This document shows positions 51,902 to 63,188 of a stretch of 64,000 nucleotides of DNA, one piece after another. Every line of letters starts with the position of its first letter. Positions within the stretch are counted from its first letter, which is position 1. The position numbers and the translations under genes are program-made. The notes beneath the pieces were generated by a model. The model had not been told where the DNA came from. It saw only the letters and a list, made by a program, of their open reading frames with translations, and ran no database searches. This DNA is from Hypericum androsaemum (taxonomy: Eukaryota; Streptophyta; Magnoliopsida; Malpighiales; Hypericaceae). Location of the stretch: NCBI GenBank assembly GCA_963995505.1, contig OZ023185.1, forward strand, positions 1,302,001-1,366,000. Reading direction: 5' to 3'.

Positions 51902-53286
51902 ATGCCAAGAACCCGGAGTGAAGGATTGGACCTTGACACAAACACTGTGCTTGAGGTTGACATCCGAGTACTTGAAAGGGTAATTAGGCATGAAAAGAGG
52001 GACCAAGCGAGAGCAATGGCACAAGAATCAGGAAGACGGAGTGCTCCAAGCTGTAGGGGACGCTCCACGAAGAAGGACGCTGTTGGAATCATCTGTTCCT
52101 ACATGGAATGGGAACCCTAATGGTCTACAACAACCACCTGTAGGTCCCCACTCTTTCCAGATTCCAGCAGCGATTGTCGGACTGCTGCAAAATTCGGTCC
52201 AATTTGGCGGCTTGCCAAGCGAAGATCCTCAAGACCATCTATCTCGATTTGAAGATATCTGCAACATCATGAAGTTCCAAAATGTCGATGATGATGTCTT
52301 GAAGCTGCGCCTCTTTCACTTTTCTTTGAAAGATAGAGCTCGTGTTTGGTACAACAAGTTGAAAGGAGAGACGATTCAGAGTTGGAATGATCTGGCCCAT
52401 GCTTTCCTCCGAAAATTCTTTTCTATGTCCAAGTCAGCCAAACTCTTGCAAGAAATCAACACGTTCATCCAAGGAGATGGGGAGAGCATCTATGATGGGA
52501 ACGGTTTACGGATCTCCAAAGTGCCTTCTCTCAACATGGTATAACTCAAGACAACCTCATGAAAATCTTCTACAACGAGTTAGATGGCCCATCCCGTGAT
52601 CATATTGATGCCTCCTCTCAAGGGGTATTCTTGAGGAAGACTGCTGATGAAGCTGCTCGCTTAATGGAGGAAATGGCTGAAGTCAATGGTATGTGGCCAA
52701 AAGAACGTGCTAGGCAACCACGTAAGGAAGCAGCCCGAGGAGTACTCGAAGTAAATGCCAACATGAAGCTCGAAGCTCAAATAGAAGCACTTACCAAAAG
52801 ACTTGACAAGTTGACCAAGGACAAGGAACAGGCAGCGGTGGTGCAAGATACTTGTCAGCTTTGCAAAGGGGCACATCCCACAACTGACTGTCCAATGTTG
52901 GAAGAGATCCAGGCCATTGCTGATAGAACACCACCAGGAATGGGCTACTCACAACAAGCTAATGCTCAGCCAAATTTCTCTCGATTTGGTCAGCAAGCAC
53001 ACAACACTAGTGCCTAGCAAGACTCCAGGAAACCATATTTGGGCGAGCAAGTCAAGGAAATGGGTGACAAAATCGATAAGTTAGTGGGGGTAGTCCAGCA
53101 GTCCATCTAACAACAAAGTATAATTGTGCAGCGGCTGGATCGTTGTGAAGCACGTCAACAAGAGTTTGAGACATACCTAAAGGGGCAAGTCACGCAACTC
53201 AAGAAGATGGAGATCGAACTCGGAAATTTGGCTGCAGCAAACACTCAAAGGGACATAGGTGCTCTACCCAGTAACACCGAGTTGAA
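51902..53286 (+). pseudogene. gag of the nested Ty3-type element, broken
   Basis: It starts MPRTRSEGLDLDTNTVLEVD. The frame shifts near 52040 into the capsid part (SEDPQDHLSRFEDICNIMKF, RARVWYNKLKGETIQSWNDL), a typical Retrotrans_gag domain. A second shift near 52500 returns to the first frame (MKIFYNELDGPSRDHIDASS). A zinc-knuckle-like CQLCKGAHPTTDC is near 52855. Stops follow at 53018, 53108 and 53297. The shifts contrast with the high similarity of the two LTRs, so the element may have been copied when already defective. Confidence 0.85.
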
Positions 53287-53299
53287 CCCGCGAGGATAG

Positions 53300-54169
53300 G
53301 TGATGGCCATCACAGTGAGGAGTGTGGACGAGGATGATGAACCATATATTCCTCCACCACCTTATGTCCCTCCACCTCCATTCCCGCAAAGACTCCGGAG
53401 AAAGCCACCACTTGAGAACAAACCCACTTCAAAAGAATGTGCCGAACCAATCAAGCCAGCCATAGAGGATGAGGTAGTTACTGAGAAGAAGGAGCAACCA
53501 GCCTATATCAGTGCAAAAAAGGATTCTTATGTTCCTCCATCATCACCTCAACAAGTCAAGAAGGAAGCAATGATCGATGTGAATGCCCTTGAATTCATAG
53601 AGACGATGGAAGACATTCAAAGCCATGTCTCCTTCTTAGAGATGTTAGATCGAAGACCACAATATGTTGAGTTCCTCAAAGAGATCATCGCAAGGAAGAA
53701 GAGGCAGAATGATGGCAAGACGTCCCCTTTGGTAGAAAATGACATACCGCCAAAACTAAAAGATCCAGGGAGTTTTACGATTCCTTGCACTATTGATGGT
53801 GTTCAGTTTCTACATTGTTTATGTGATTTGGGTGCCAATATTAATCTTATGCCTTTGGCTACTTTCAGGAAACTCAATTTAGGAGATATCAAACCTACAT
53901 CTATGATGATAGAGCTTGCAGATCACACTAAGAAGAAACCACATGGAATTGTGAAAGATGTGCTAATCAAAGTCGACAAGTCTCTCGTACCTGTAGATTT
54001 TGTGGTGCTGGACTATGCTACCAATGAAAGTTACCCATTGATTCTGGGACGTCCATTCCTCAACACTTGTCATGCAATGGTAGATGTTCATAAGGGCAAG
54101 CTACTTCTCCGCATAGGCCCAGATGAAATAGAGTTTCACGTAACCGATAAGCACCTCTATCCACCATAG
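53300..54169 (+). CDS. Retropepsin-like protease region of the nested element
   Basis: A 289-codon open frame. The N-terminal half is Pro-rich (PYIPPPPYVPPPPFPQRLRR). The protease starts near FTIPCTIDGVQFLHCLCDLG: the active-site motif reads CDLGANINLMP, with Leu where many retropepsins have Thr or Ser, as is common in Athila-like Ty3 elements. A conserved YPLILGRPFLNTCHAMVDV flap-end motif follows. The frame is the same as the main gag frame but separated by a stop at 53297; the protein could be made only by readthrough or internal initiation. Confidence 0.85.
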   Translation: MMAITVRSVDEDDEPYIPPPPYVPPPPFPQRLRRKPPLENKPTSKECAEPIKPAIEDEVVTEKKEQPAYISAKKDSYVPPSSPQQVKKEAMIDVNALEFIETMEDIQSHVSFLEMLDRRPQYVEFLKEIIARKKRQNDGKTSPLVENDIPPKLKDPGSFTIPCTIDGVQFLHCLCDLGANINLMPLATFRKLNLGDIKPTSMMIELADHTKKKPHGIVKDVLIKVDKSLVPVDFVVLDYATNESYPLILGRPFLNTCHAMVDVHKGKLLLRIGPDEIEFHVTDKHLYPP

Positions 54170-55999
54170 TACCACAGGGAGTAACAAAGTCAAGCTAACG
54201 ACTCTAAATTAGCACGTTTAGTATTTAAGTTTTCTTTATATTTTGTGTTTGTTTCAGTATTGTTATGTTTATTTAGTATTTTACTGGCCTTTGCAGGAGG
54301 TTTCAAAACGAGAAAAATCGAGCTGCAGCAGAATTCACCAGTCCATACACAAACTTTGTTGCGCAAAAAGGCAGTTAGAGCAAAACCCCACCAGCTTTCC
54401 CCACCGGCTCCCACCGACGTTTGCGGGCAGTACCAATCCCTTCCATTTTTTTATCTATTATCGTGGTGTCTGTTATGTCCTTGTGGTCTTTGTTTCTATA
54501 CTGTGCTGTTTGCTTGTGTCCCCTACATTGAGGACAATGTGTTTAATAAGTATGGGGGGGTCAACGTGCATTTCATTTCGATTTGGCGTATGTGATCGTG
54601 TCTAGGTCTGAATTTAGGATTGTGTTTGTTTGTGTTTGTGAATGAAGTGTTGTCAAAAGCAGATGATGAACCTCCCCTCTCAAATTTTGAACTTTTGTTA
54701 GAAGTTAAATCCCATACCTTGTTAGGAATCAAGCCTGAGTACGATGAGTAGGGACGTGTAGGAACAACACCCTTGGTTATTTAGGTTAGTGGTTGCACTT
54801 GGTAGATTATACTAGCGGCATTGATGAGTGACCTTGTGAGATTTTAGAGCCGAAGGAGGAGACAACTGTCTTCGCATAGCATGAGGTGCCTACATTGCTC
54901 TGGTCATCGGGTTTCATGCCATTACTTGGTACCATTTTGGTGGTGTGGGTGTAAGTGAGAGGACGGGGGCCATCTTTGATTTTGAGCCTAGTGCCTTAAA
55001 GCTGAAAACCATGAATATCCCTTGTTTACACACGTTGAGCTTAAGCCTTTTTCCTTGAAATATTATATGTAAGCCAATATGCAAGCCCTATATCCACAAT
55101 CTTACCCACCTTTGATCACTTTGGTCCGAGGACGCATTAGGTTTTCATCTTTGGGGTATAATTGTAAGGGTTCATTTGGTAGAATAGCTCGGAAATGAAC
55201 AATGGGGAAAATGGGTAGAAATGAGGCCAACAAAGAAGCCGAGACCAGTTGCCTTTGACGCGTAATGTGATGAATTTCATGTGATTGAGGAAGGTAGTGA
55301 AAAGAAAAAAAAGAAAGAGAAAAAAGAAAGAAGAAGAAGTGAAGGATAAGACGTGAAAAAAAAAAGTGAAAAAGTGATGAAAAGGGAGTGGAAAAGTTGG
55401 AAATGGAACAAACGGTGAATGATGGGAGTGTGGAAAGTTTGGGAAGGAGTTGGAAAGTGAATAAATGGCACGGCTCGAGCTAAGTGGTCAATAGGATTTG
55501 GGTGTAATCTTGGGATGAGTGCATATTAGATATAGTATGAGGTATTTAGAGTAGACAAGAGCTAGAACATTTTTGTGAGCTCCTCGGCCGGGTGGTTTAG
55601 CTACTTCCCACATATATTACCCTCACCTGACCCTAACCCCATTACAACCTAATGAAAAGTCCTCTTGATCATGAGCCCCGCATTTATCGAGGCATCACTG
55701 AGTGAGACGTATGAAACTTTGAGATCCCGGACGTGTACGCGAGTGATAGGTAGTTGACTACTCATATATGTGAGCTTAAATTTCTGAATCTCTGAGTGGT
55801 CAACCTTCTAGTGTAATCTACTAAGTGCAAAAACTGGGTTAAACTATTAAGGATGCGGTGTCTACACGTTCTTTACTCCTTCTGCTCAGGTAAGAGAACT
55901 ACTTGGTTGTGGGGTGGTCTTTTAATGAGAGTTTGAAAGTTTGGGGGTGTGTCTGATGCGCCTTACTTGAGGAGAAGCAAGGAAATAAGTGTGGGGGTG
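54170..55999 (+). other. Non-coding 3' interior of the nested element
   Basis: About 1.8 kb between protease and 3' LTR. Where an autonomous element would have RT and integrase, only short random ORFs occur. It includes a G/A-rich low-complexity tract (55290-55400) and ends in the polypurine stretch before the LTR. Confidence 0.8.
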
Positions 56000-57538
56000 T
56001 GATGAGTGTGTAAACGCTCATATTTTATCATAAGTTTCGTACGTGTTTAGTCATACTTTAAGTTATTTTCATCATACCTTGCCGTGTCTTATGATTGTTT
56101 TAGTCCATTTGTGTTCGGAAATGGATTTCTACCCAGTGTCAAATTTTGTAGGAAATTGGAGCTCAATGAAGGTCGTTCGAGGGGTGATTTCGAGAGACCA
56201 TATTGCAAGAGTCATAACTTTCTGCTCGAGTGTCCGATTGTATCAAATGAGATACGGTTGGAAATCTTGAAGAGAGATCTACATTTAGTCTTTTATAGTC
56301 GAAGCCAAATTCGAAGTGGAAGAGGGTCAAAACTGCATAATACGAAGATGCGACGAAGCTGATCGGCTGGTTGGCGGGCGCCAAATACGTTGGCGGGCGC
56401 CAACGCTCTTACAGAAGGTTCAGTTGGCGGGCGCCAGGCCCTCGACGGTTTTTTCGGATTTTCTTCTTTCACGGAGACTCGATTTATTTTAGTTATATTC
56501 GACTTTTAGCCTCCTGTTTCGACTTTAGGACTTAAGTTATATTATTTATATTATTACTTGGCCAGCAAGACTTCCAATTTAGCTTAAGCTCCTTTAAGTT
56601 TTCCTAATTTTTAGTTAGACTTTTGGCTATATAAAGCCCTGAGTTTCTTAGGTTTGAGACAATTGACGGGAGACGGTTTTTGGGGGAGACGTTACTACAG
56701 CAACTTGAGACAGCTCTTGAAGCTTAATAAAAGTCATGATTCCAATTAACTACGGGAGAAGGATTGGCAAGGCTTGATCATCACGACTAAGCTTACTCTT
56801 CCTCTATCTTTTATGTTAATTGCTATTATGCTCTTCATTAATCTATCGAGCTCTGTTCACATGCTTAGCGAGTAGTTCTCTTATGAGTGCGATGCCCTAA
56901 TTATGTGATTACTCGTCTATGTTAGCTATGGTTTGATTATCTTTCGTAGTAGTTGTCAATTGATGATCTTAATGCCTAATCTAACTTGATCACTTAGATT
57001 ATGATATTTAGTTGATAATAATGGACCGGAAGGCATTAGAATCAATGGAAGAGTCAATTGACATGTCTTAAAGTATTAATGAGGAATCTTGATACTAAGG
57101 GATAACCCGCTAGGAGTTAACTTCATAATTGAGTTTAGTTTAGTTCTTGGTCTAATTAATGAGCGGAAGCGTTAGTTAGTAATCATGAACTACTCTAGCT
57201 TAGTTTTGTCTTCCTAATGAGCGGAAGCGTTAGGGGGATGCATTAGAACACTCCGGGTACTAGTTAGAACTTCATAAAAACCATAGTCTCGACATAGATG
57301 GGTAGTCCATAAGGGTATCGTGCTCGTTTATCTCCATTGAGTTACAACTCATCTTTTATTTGCATTTTCGATCTCGTTTATTTACTTGCGACCTTTCACA
57401 ATTATTATAAAACTTTAATTTTCCCGCTTCACACAATTACTTGCCTTGATTCTCGGTTCAACCCTCAGCTCTAAGAACCTTACTTACCATTATACTATTT
57501 GCTTATGCGTTCAATTGTTCACAATTTTGCGTACATCA
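56000..57538 (+). repeat. 3' LTR of the nested element
   Basis: 1539 bp, matching the 5' LTR with scattered substitutions. It has three copies of TTGGCGGGCGCCA (56371, 56390, 56425) against four in the 5' LTR. Confidence 0.95.
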
Positions 57539-57540
57539 AA

Positions 57541-59482
57541 TGGCTGTAACAGACTTGGAGGGAACACGGTTTAATGTATGCGGCAGTCAGGAGTGCATCT
57601 CTATAGAATGATATAGGCAAACTTGCCTCTGCCATCATCGATCTAACCATGTCAAGAAGGGTTCTATTCCTTCTTTCAGCAACCCCGTTTTGCTGAGGTG
57701 TATAGGGAATAGACAACTAATGTTCAATCCCTTTTTCAATGCATAGAGCTTTGAACTCATCAGAAGGATATTCACGGCCACGATCAGTTCGTAAGGCCTT
57801 TATCTTTCTATCCTTCTGATTCTCAACATAACGCATGTACGTCATAAAGCAGTTTAAGGCTTCAGACTTGTGAGAAATCAGGTATATCAGACCATATCTA
57901 GTATAGTCGTCAATGAAGGTGATGAAGTAATATGCTCCATGCCTTGCCCTCGCGTTCATTGGACCACAGATGTCAGAATGGACTAATTGTAGTAGAAATT
58001 CGGCTCTAGCCCTAGTACCGAAAGGTTCCCTTGTGCTTTTTCCTTCTAGACAGGATACGCATCTGGGTAATATAGATTTCTTTATATTTTTTAATAGTCC
58101 TGCCTTAGCTAGACGGTTTAAACGATCCTGACCGATATGGCATAGTCTAGAATGCCATAGTTTAATATCATCTTTCGATGAGTTTAAACTAGTGACTAAG
58201 GAAAAACTTTAACAAGGATCAATATACAGAATCATAAAACTTTCCAATATGTATCCAAGGCCAAAATAGGTATCATCCAAAAATAATCTAACAGTGTCGT
58301 CCTTAAACGACAACCAAAAACCTAAAGACATTAAGGCCAAAACTGAGATCAGGTTCCTTCGAATGTCTGGAGCAAATAACACGTCATGTAAAAGAAGGGC
58401 ACGACCACCACGAAGGTGCAATTTACAAGTGCCCAGGCCTTTCACATCCACGCACGAGTTGTTACTGATAAAAATAGTTTTTTCTCTAGCCGGCAACCGC
58501 CTGTATTCAACAAACGAACAACGGTCTCTAGCTACATGGTCTGTCGCTCCTGAATCAATCACCCACATAGAATGTGACTCAGTTAGAAGGGTACAAGAGG
58601 ATACATACAACCTACTCACACTTGAGTTTAGGTGTATCTGCTTGGGCATCTTGCAATCTTTTGCAAAATGTTCCTTCTGTTGACAGTTAAAATATTTCAC
58701 TTTTGAAATGTTAAACTGCTTTTTCTTTTTAGCCTTGGAGCCATCCAACTTGGTTCCATAGTTTTCAGCCTTTGGAGTTTCTTTACACTTACCCTTCCCT
58801 TTACCTTTCTTTTTTTTTCCCACCACTCTCAGTCGAACAAATCGACTGGGCTTCAGGGTGGGATTTCATAGCTAGGAGGCGATCCTCCTCCAGCTCAACG
58901 TGTCTGGCAACATCATCAAATGTTACCAAATGGTCAGAATGGGTAAGATTCATCTTCATCTGTTCCCAACTTGGTGGTAGGGAACGGATGATAGCTTGAA
59001 TATACTGCTCGTTGCTAAGTATGTGACCAGCCTCTGCCAGTTCGCTGATCATGTTAGACATCACTCTCAAGTGTTTCCTCATGGTAACCTCCGGACGCTT
59101 CTTAAAGGTGTCAAACCTTATGGTCAAAGCACGCAGCTTTGACACTGAAAGCTTTCCGAATTTTTATTTGAGAGCGTCCCATAACTCTTTCGCATTGTCA
59201 TACACGCGAAATTGTCGGCTGACATCATCCATCATCGAACTCAGCAAAATCAACTGGGCAGTAGTGTTCTTTTTCTTCCAAATAACATAAGCTTCTTTGT
59301 CTCGCTTATGTTGAGCAGTTGTGCCTTCTTCAGGCTCATCCATTATCACATGTATGTGCTCCAGAATTTCTTGTTCCTCAAGCACATATTAGATTTTCAT
59401 GCTCCAATTCTCATAGTTTTTACCGTTGAGTTTTAACTCACGGTTTAACTCAGCTAGGATAGATCTAGAAGTAACTGACATT
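57541..59482 (-). pseudogene. Copia gag, protease and integrase of element 2
   Basis: Read from 59482 downward. gag starts MSVTSRSILAELNRELKLNG with a stop after about 30 codons, then EEQEILEHIHVIMDEPEEGT and another stop near 59167. The capsid-like part VTMRKHLRVMSNMISELAEA leads to a degenerate knuckle YFNCQQKEHFAKDC at about 58700 (first Cys lost). Protease has WVIDSGATDHVA near 58560. Integrase begins with LWHSRLCHIGQDRLNRL, and has catalytic FIDDYTRYG, LRTDRGREY and, near 57680, NGVAERRNRT with its Glu intact. A stop occurs just after EKGIEH (57717). The region ends abruptly at the nested element (57538). Confidence 0.9.
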
Positions 59483-61566
59483 TTTATAGAGAATTTTTAA
59501 TATGAGAACATATTAGAAATTTGATTTGGCAATATGATTCAATTTACTAAACACTCATAACTTTTAACGATACGAAGTCCTTTATTAACCTCAAAATCGA
59601 AGTGGGTCGCGGGCATGCTTCCCCTCACCATTCAAGTATTAATTTTAAACTTCAACCGTTTAAAGTTCATCAATAGTAAACTCAAGTAGAAGCAACTAAA
59701 TAAACATCTTTGTTTAATTACACGCATTACATATACATTTGTATATTCTGAGTTTACACGCACATAAAAAACTCAGACAAGGTCTCAACCTATTGTACAA
59801 AATACTCCCAAAAATAATATATGTAGATGGGGACAGTTAAACATAACATGTAATCACATGGGGATCGGGTGTCCAGGCGATCCGGTAGGAGAATCCAGAT
59901 ACATATCTGGATCCGGGTCCGAGGACGATCCTATGGGGACCGGGTGCGAGGACGATCCGGTGAAAAATTTCAAGTTCACCACCGGAACTGGGATCGAATC
60001 CATAATCCAGATGACCAGGAGCGGAGAAAAATTGTAATGGTACTCCTTAGCGAGGTAGCGGTTCAAGATCAAACCGCTTCGCAGCTCCAGGACGAGAGAA
60101 GGTATCATTTCTCTGAGAAGACCCCTCTCATCGAGATAGTGGATCAGACCATAGAGAGCATCTCTATGGGTATTGATCTCGGGTTCCGAGAAGATACACA
60201 TATCTTCTTGGATCTTCAGCGTGACCAGGAGGTCTCGAAATATGGAGGGCCAGTCCTCTCATTAATTATAACCTCCGGCTCGAGATGCAGTCTTGCATCT
60301 CCCGGTGAACAGCCTCGATATGCTCAACGATAACATACATGTCATCCTTAGGCACTCGCAGCGGTAACCGGCGCTTCAAAATATTTTGTCGAAGTTCCGT
60401 TACACAGAAGTTCAGATACCTTTCTCCAGTAGCCATCGAATCTTGTATCAATTACAAGCCAATTTCGGATTAATTCTCATATTCTCCCAAAATAGGATTG
60501 AAAAACTCATTTTTGAATCTTTTGATGATCAAACTATGGACCAATTCATATGATTTTAACATATCTCGGAACTCGTTCCAAAATATATGTCGTTTATTAA
60601 AAATATCGTTATAATTTTAATAAACTTAATTGACAAAAATTTCTCAAATTTTTATCAATTTAATAGATTTTAATTGAATAAAAATAGATTTTATCCAATT
60701 AAAAGAGAAAACCTAATATTTTAAGTTCAATTTTAAATCAAAATTGACCATAAATCAGGTTGGTTCGAACCAAGAACCATGCCAATTCGACCAGTTTTTT
60801 GATTTTATTGACCCGTGTATAAATATTTTCGGGAAAAATTGTGAAATTATAATTTTGCCCATCGTATATTTTCCCTTCCCTTTCTCTCTCTTCTCCCTCG
60901 CGACGCCGAAGGCGTCCGAAGCTTCGCCCACGACCACGACCCAACGACGGCGAACCGACGGCTGAGACCGGTCACAATCGACTCGCCGTGGTCTCGCGAG
61001 ATCGTCGGTAGCAGCTTCGCGAGCCGTCGTGCCTCCGTGCTCCGTCGCGGTCGTCTTCTCCCTTCCGCGCGTCTCCGGCGTCGTCGCCTTCGATCTTCAT
61101 TTTCCGGCGACATCGATCCACGGAAGTGGTATCGGAACGTCCAGAACACGCCGGAGAATCGACTATCGTCGATCTATGGCATCAAAATCGTCGGATTTCT
61201 GACGAAATCGACGAAAATCGATTTAGGAAAAATCGCCCGATTAGGGTTTTCTGCGATTTGGGGATTTTTGTTGCAAATTTCAAATCAATCCCTAAGTTTT
61301 CAAAAAATTGTACCGAAGTCCATGACACGCAGGTGCCACATAAGAGGTCAAATTTTAGATTGGTACCTTAAGGTTTCGCGCGTGCACAAATTTGCCTGCG
61401 TGATTAGGAAAAATTCAATTTAGTCCTGCTAGTTCTAAATTAATTACATTAAAGTCCACAGAGATTGTAATTTTCAATAAAAACATAATTAACACAATTT
61501 TTAACCCAAAAAATTACATAATTATTTGAATTAAAATATTATATCATCATCAAAATATGGTTTTAG
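59483..61566 (-). other. Unusually long leader of Copia element 2
   Basis: About 2.1 kb between gag and the MITE-like insertion, much longer than a normal Copia leader. On the minus strand 60451-60266 and 60201-59854 are open and could encode MATGERYLNFCVTELRQNIL and MCIFSEPEINTHRDALYGLI; I recognise neither. On the plus strand 60815-61130 looks like a plant gene start: TATAAATA near 60818, a CT-rich leader, then a G/C-rich Arg-coding stretch. The sequence could be a captured gene fragment or an older insertion. Confidence 0.5.
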
Positions 61567-62310
61567 CCATGGTTTTAAAAATATAGTCCGATCGGTAGTT
61601 CGACCGGTCAGACCACAAATCGGTGACTAAAGTGGGTCATTTTTTGCCTTTAACACAGGTGACGTATAAACCGCTCGAATTCTGGTCAGACCGGGCGATT
61701 TTGAGGCTCATCTCGACCTGCCGGGAGCGGTTCGTACGATAACTTAAAAAAGGGGCAAAAGTGTGAACTTTCCAATTTTTTCCCCCAAAATCCAGAAGCC
61801 CTAGACACTTTCTCCGGTCTCTGGTGTTCCCCTCACCGCGAACTCCAAAATAGCCCCACTCCGGAACAGAGAACAGGGGAGGCGATTTCTCCGACTTCGT
61901 CCAGCCTCCCGACCTCAGCCCAGTTCGACCGTCCTGCAAGTATCTCTCTCACATGCGCATATATTTGGCTCCTGTTCTTGGAGATTTTACTTTTAATTTA
62001 TTTTTTGGATGTAGAGTACAGTAATGGCCGTGTGTGTGGAAGGTGAAAATGGGAGATTAGAGAGAAGAGGAAGGAAGAGGAAGGAGTCGTTGCTTTTTTT
62101 TCTGGGAAGAAAGGGGTTTACTTTGGGAAGGGAAAGGAGAAAGTGGGGGTGTGTGTCTCGAGGAGTAGAATGAAGTATAGGGGAAGGAAAATTAATAAAT
62201 TATAGGGATGGAAAAAAAGATGATGTGACAAGTAAATAGAATAATAAAAAAAAGTAACTTTACGGGGAGGAGAGATTAGAAAGGTGAGTCTACTGTCCAC
62301 GTAACCTACC

Positions 62311-62345
<35 letters not shown>

Positions 62346-62494
62346 TATTATACATATATATTATTTACCTATTTATTACTTTTAAATATTAAAAAATGTT
62401 TTGGTCCGACCGGTGGTCTGACCGATCATACCATTTGACCCGGGAGACGGGAGAAATCCCGGGTCAGTCTCCGGGTCATTTTTTAAAACCATGG
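61567..62494. mobile_element. MITE-like element with CCATGGTTTTAAAA termini, 928 bp
   Basis: Both ends read CCATGGTTTT(A)AAAA inward. Subterminal GACCGGTC/GGTCCGACCGG motifs resemble those of 40070-40665. The interior has 5'UTR-like and exon-like sequence (61760-61940), then a (TA)n microsatellite at 62310-62341. It lies in the leader of Copia element 2, directly next to the primer-binding site. No target duplication was identified. Confidence 0.6.
62310..62341. repeat. (TA)n microsatellite
   Basis: An uninterrupted AT dinucleotide run of about 15 repeats inside the MITE-like element. Confidence 0.95.
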
Positions 62495-62503
62495 TTTCAA
62501 CCA

Positions 62504-62517
62504 TGCTCTGATACCCA
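62504..62517 (-). promoter_or_regulatory. Primer-binding site of Copia element 2 (initiator tRNA-Met type)
   Basis: On the minus strand TGGGTATCAGAGCA follows the LTR end with one spacer base. The usual plant Copia site is TGGTATCAGAGC; here one G is inserted after TGG. Confidence 0.85.
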
Positions 62518-62518
62518 T

Positions 62519-63188
62519 TGCTGGTTTTAACGTATAATTAATGAGTAATTACATATTAAAGCCGAATAATTAATAAACTAATTCGTTAATAATAAATCAC
62601 TTACTTGTTGAAGCAAGAGGTCCACAGGTTCGGGTCCACAATGTCTTCGTGCCAGTCGAATTACGATCACGTTATAACGGATTCGTAATTGATTTTCACG
62701 AGATTTCCTCTATTGAAAATCTGATCAAAACTCAGGGACTATTCCAGAGTTTTTCTTTCTTATTGAGTGGTTGAGAAAAAACTTTCAGATTGGTTCAGCC
62801 AGATTTTCCTTTTTATAGAGAAATCCGGACAACCAGAATGTGCCACGTGGCACACCACATGGAGTGCATGGCTGCCACGTGGCACTTCTAGACCGCATGT
62901 CCGCCACGTGGCGCTTCGGGCCGCATGTCCGCCGCGTGGCATGTTGCGTGGCAAAACTACCCCCAGCTTTGCCACGTGGGCTGCCAACTCTGGCGGCAAC
63001 TGCGTCAGCGCCACGTCACACCGACGTGGCACACATAGTTGGGCCACGCAGCCCACGTGGCGGTTGACGTGGCCCTGGGCCGGTCAGCGCGGGTTGACCG
63101 GCCCATTCAACCCAACAATTTGGGCCTGATGGGTCTGGAACCAATCAGGCACAATAATAATTGCCTGATTGGGTCTTAAGGTCCAACA
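62519..63188 (-). repeat. 5' LTR of Copia element 2
   Basis: 670 bp, TGTTGGACC (63188) to CCAGCA (62519). It contains about five G-boxes (62840-63060), including CCACGTGGC blocks, and TATA-like CTATAAAAAG near 62810 on the minus strand. It is not identical to the 3' LTR (46429-47117), which suggests an older insertion than the nested element. Confidence 0.93.

Larger units (their letters stand above)
50230..57538 (+). mobile_element. Non-autonomous Ty3-type LTR element with gag and protease only
   Basis: LTRs are 50230-51786 (1557 bp) and 56000-57538 (1539 bp), both TGATGAGTGTG...GTACATCA, nearly identical in sequence, so the insertion is recent. The primer-binding site TGGCGCCGTTG follows at 51790, a match to the 3' end of plant tRNA-Asp over 11 bases. 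The polypurine stretch GTGTGGGGGTG ends at 55999. The 4.2-kb interior codes for gag and a retropepsin (51902-54169). There is no reverse transcriptase, RNase H or integrase; 54170-55999 is non-coding. This fits the class called TR-GAG, which depends on a partner element's enzymes. Confidence 0.9.
46429..63188 (-). mobile_element. Copia LTR retrotransposon 2, with a nested LTR element
   Basis: It reads from 63188 down to 46429. The 5' LTR is 63188-62519 and the 3' LTR 47117-46429, both TGTTGGACC...CA. A tRNA-Met-type primer-binding site (62517-62504) follows the 5' LTR, and the polypurine tract AGTGGGAGA (47126-47118) precedes the 3' LTR. Order: gag, protease, integrase, RT, RNase H, so Copia. 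The element is about 9.45 kb without the 7.3-kb insertion at 50230-57538, which splits integrase. Flanks GATAT (46424-46428) and TATAT (63189-63193) are a 5-bp duplication with one mismatch. It belongs to the same family as element 1 but retains all parts. Confidence 0.95.
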
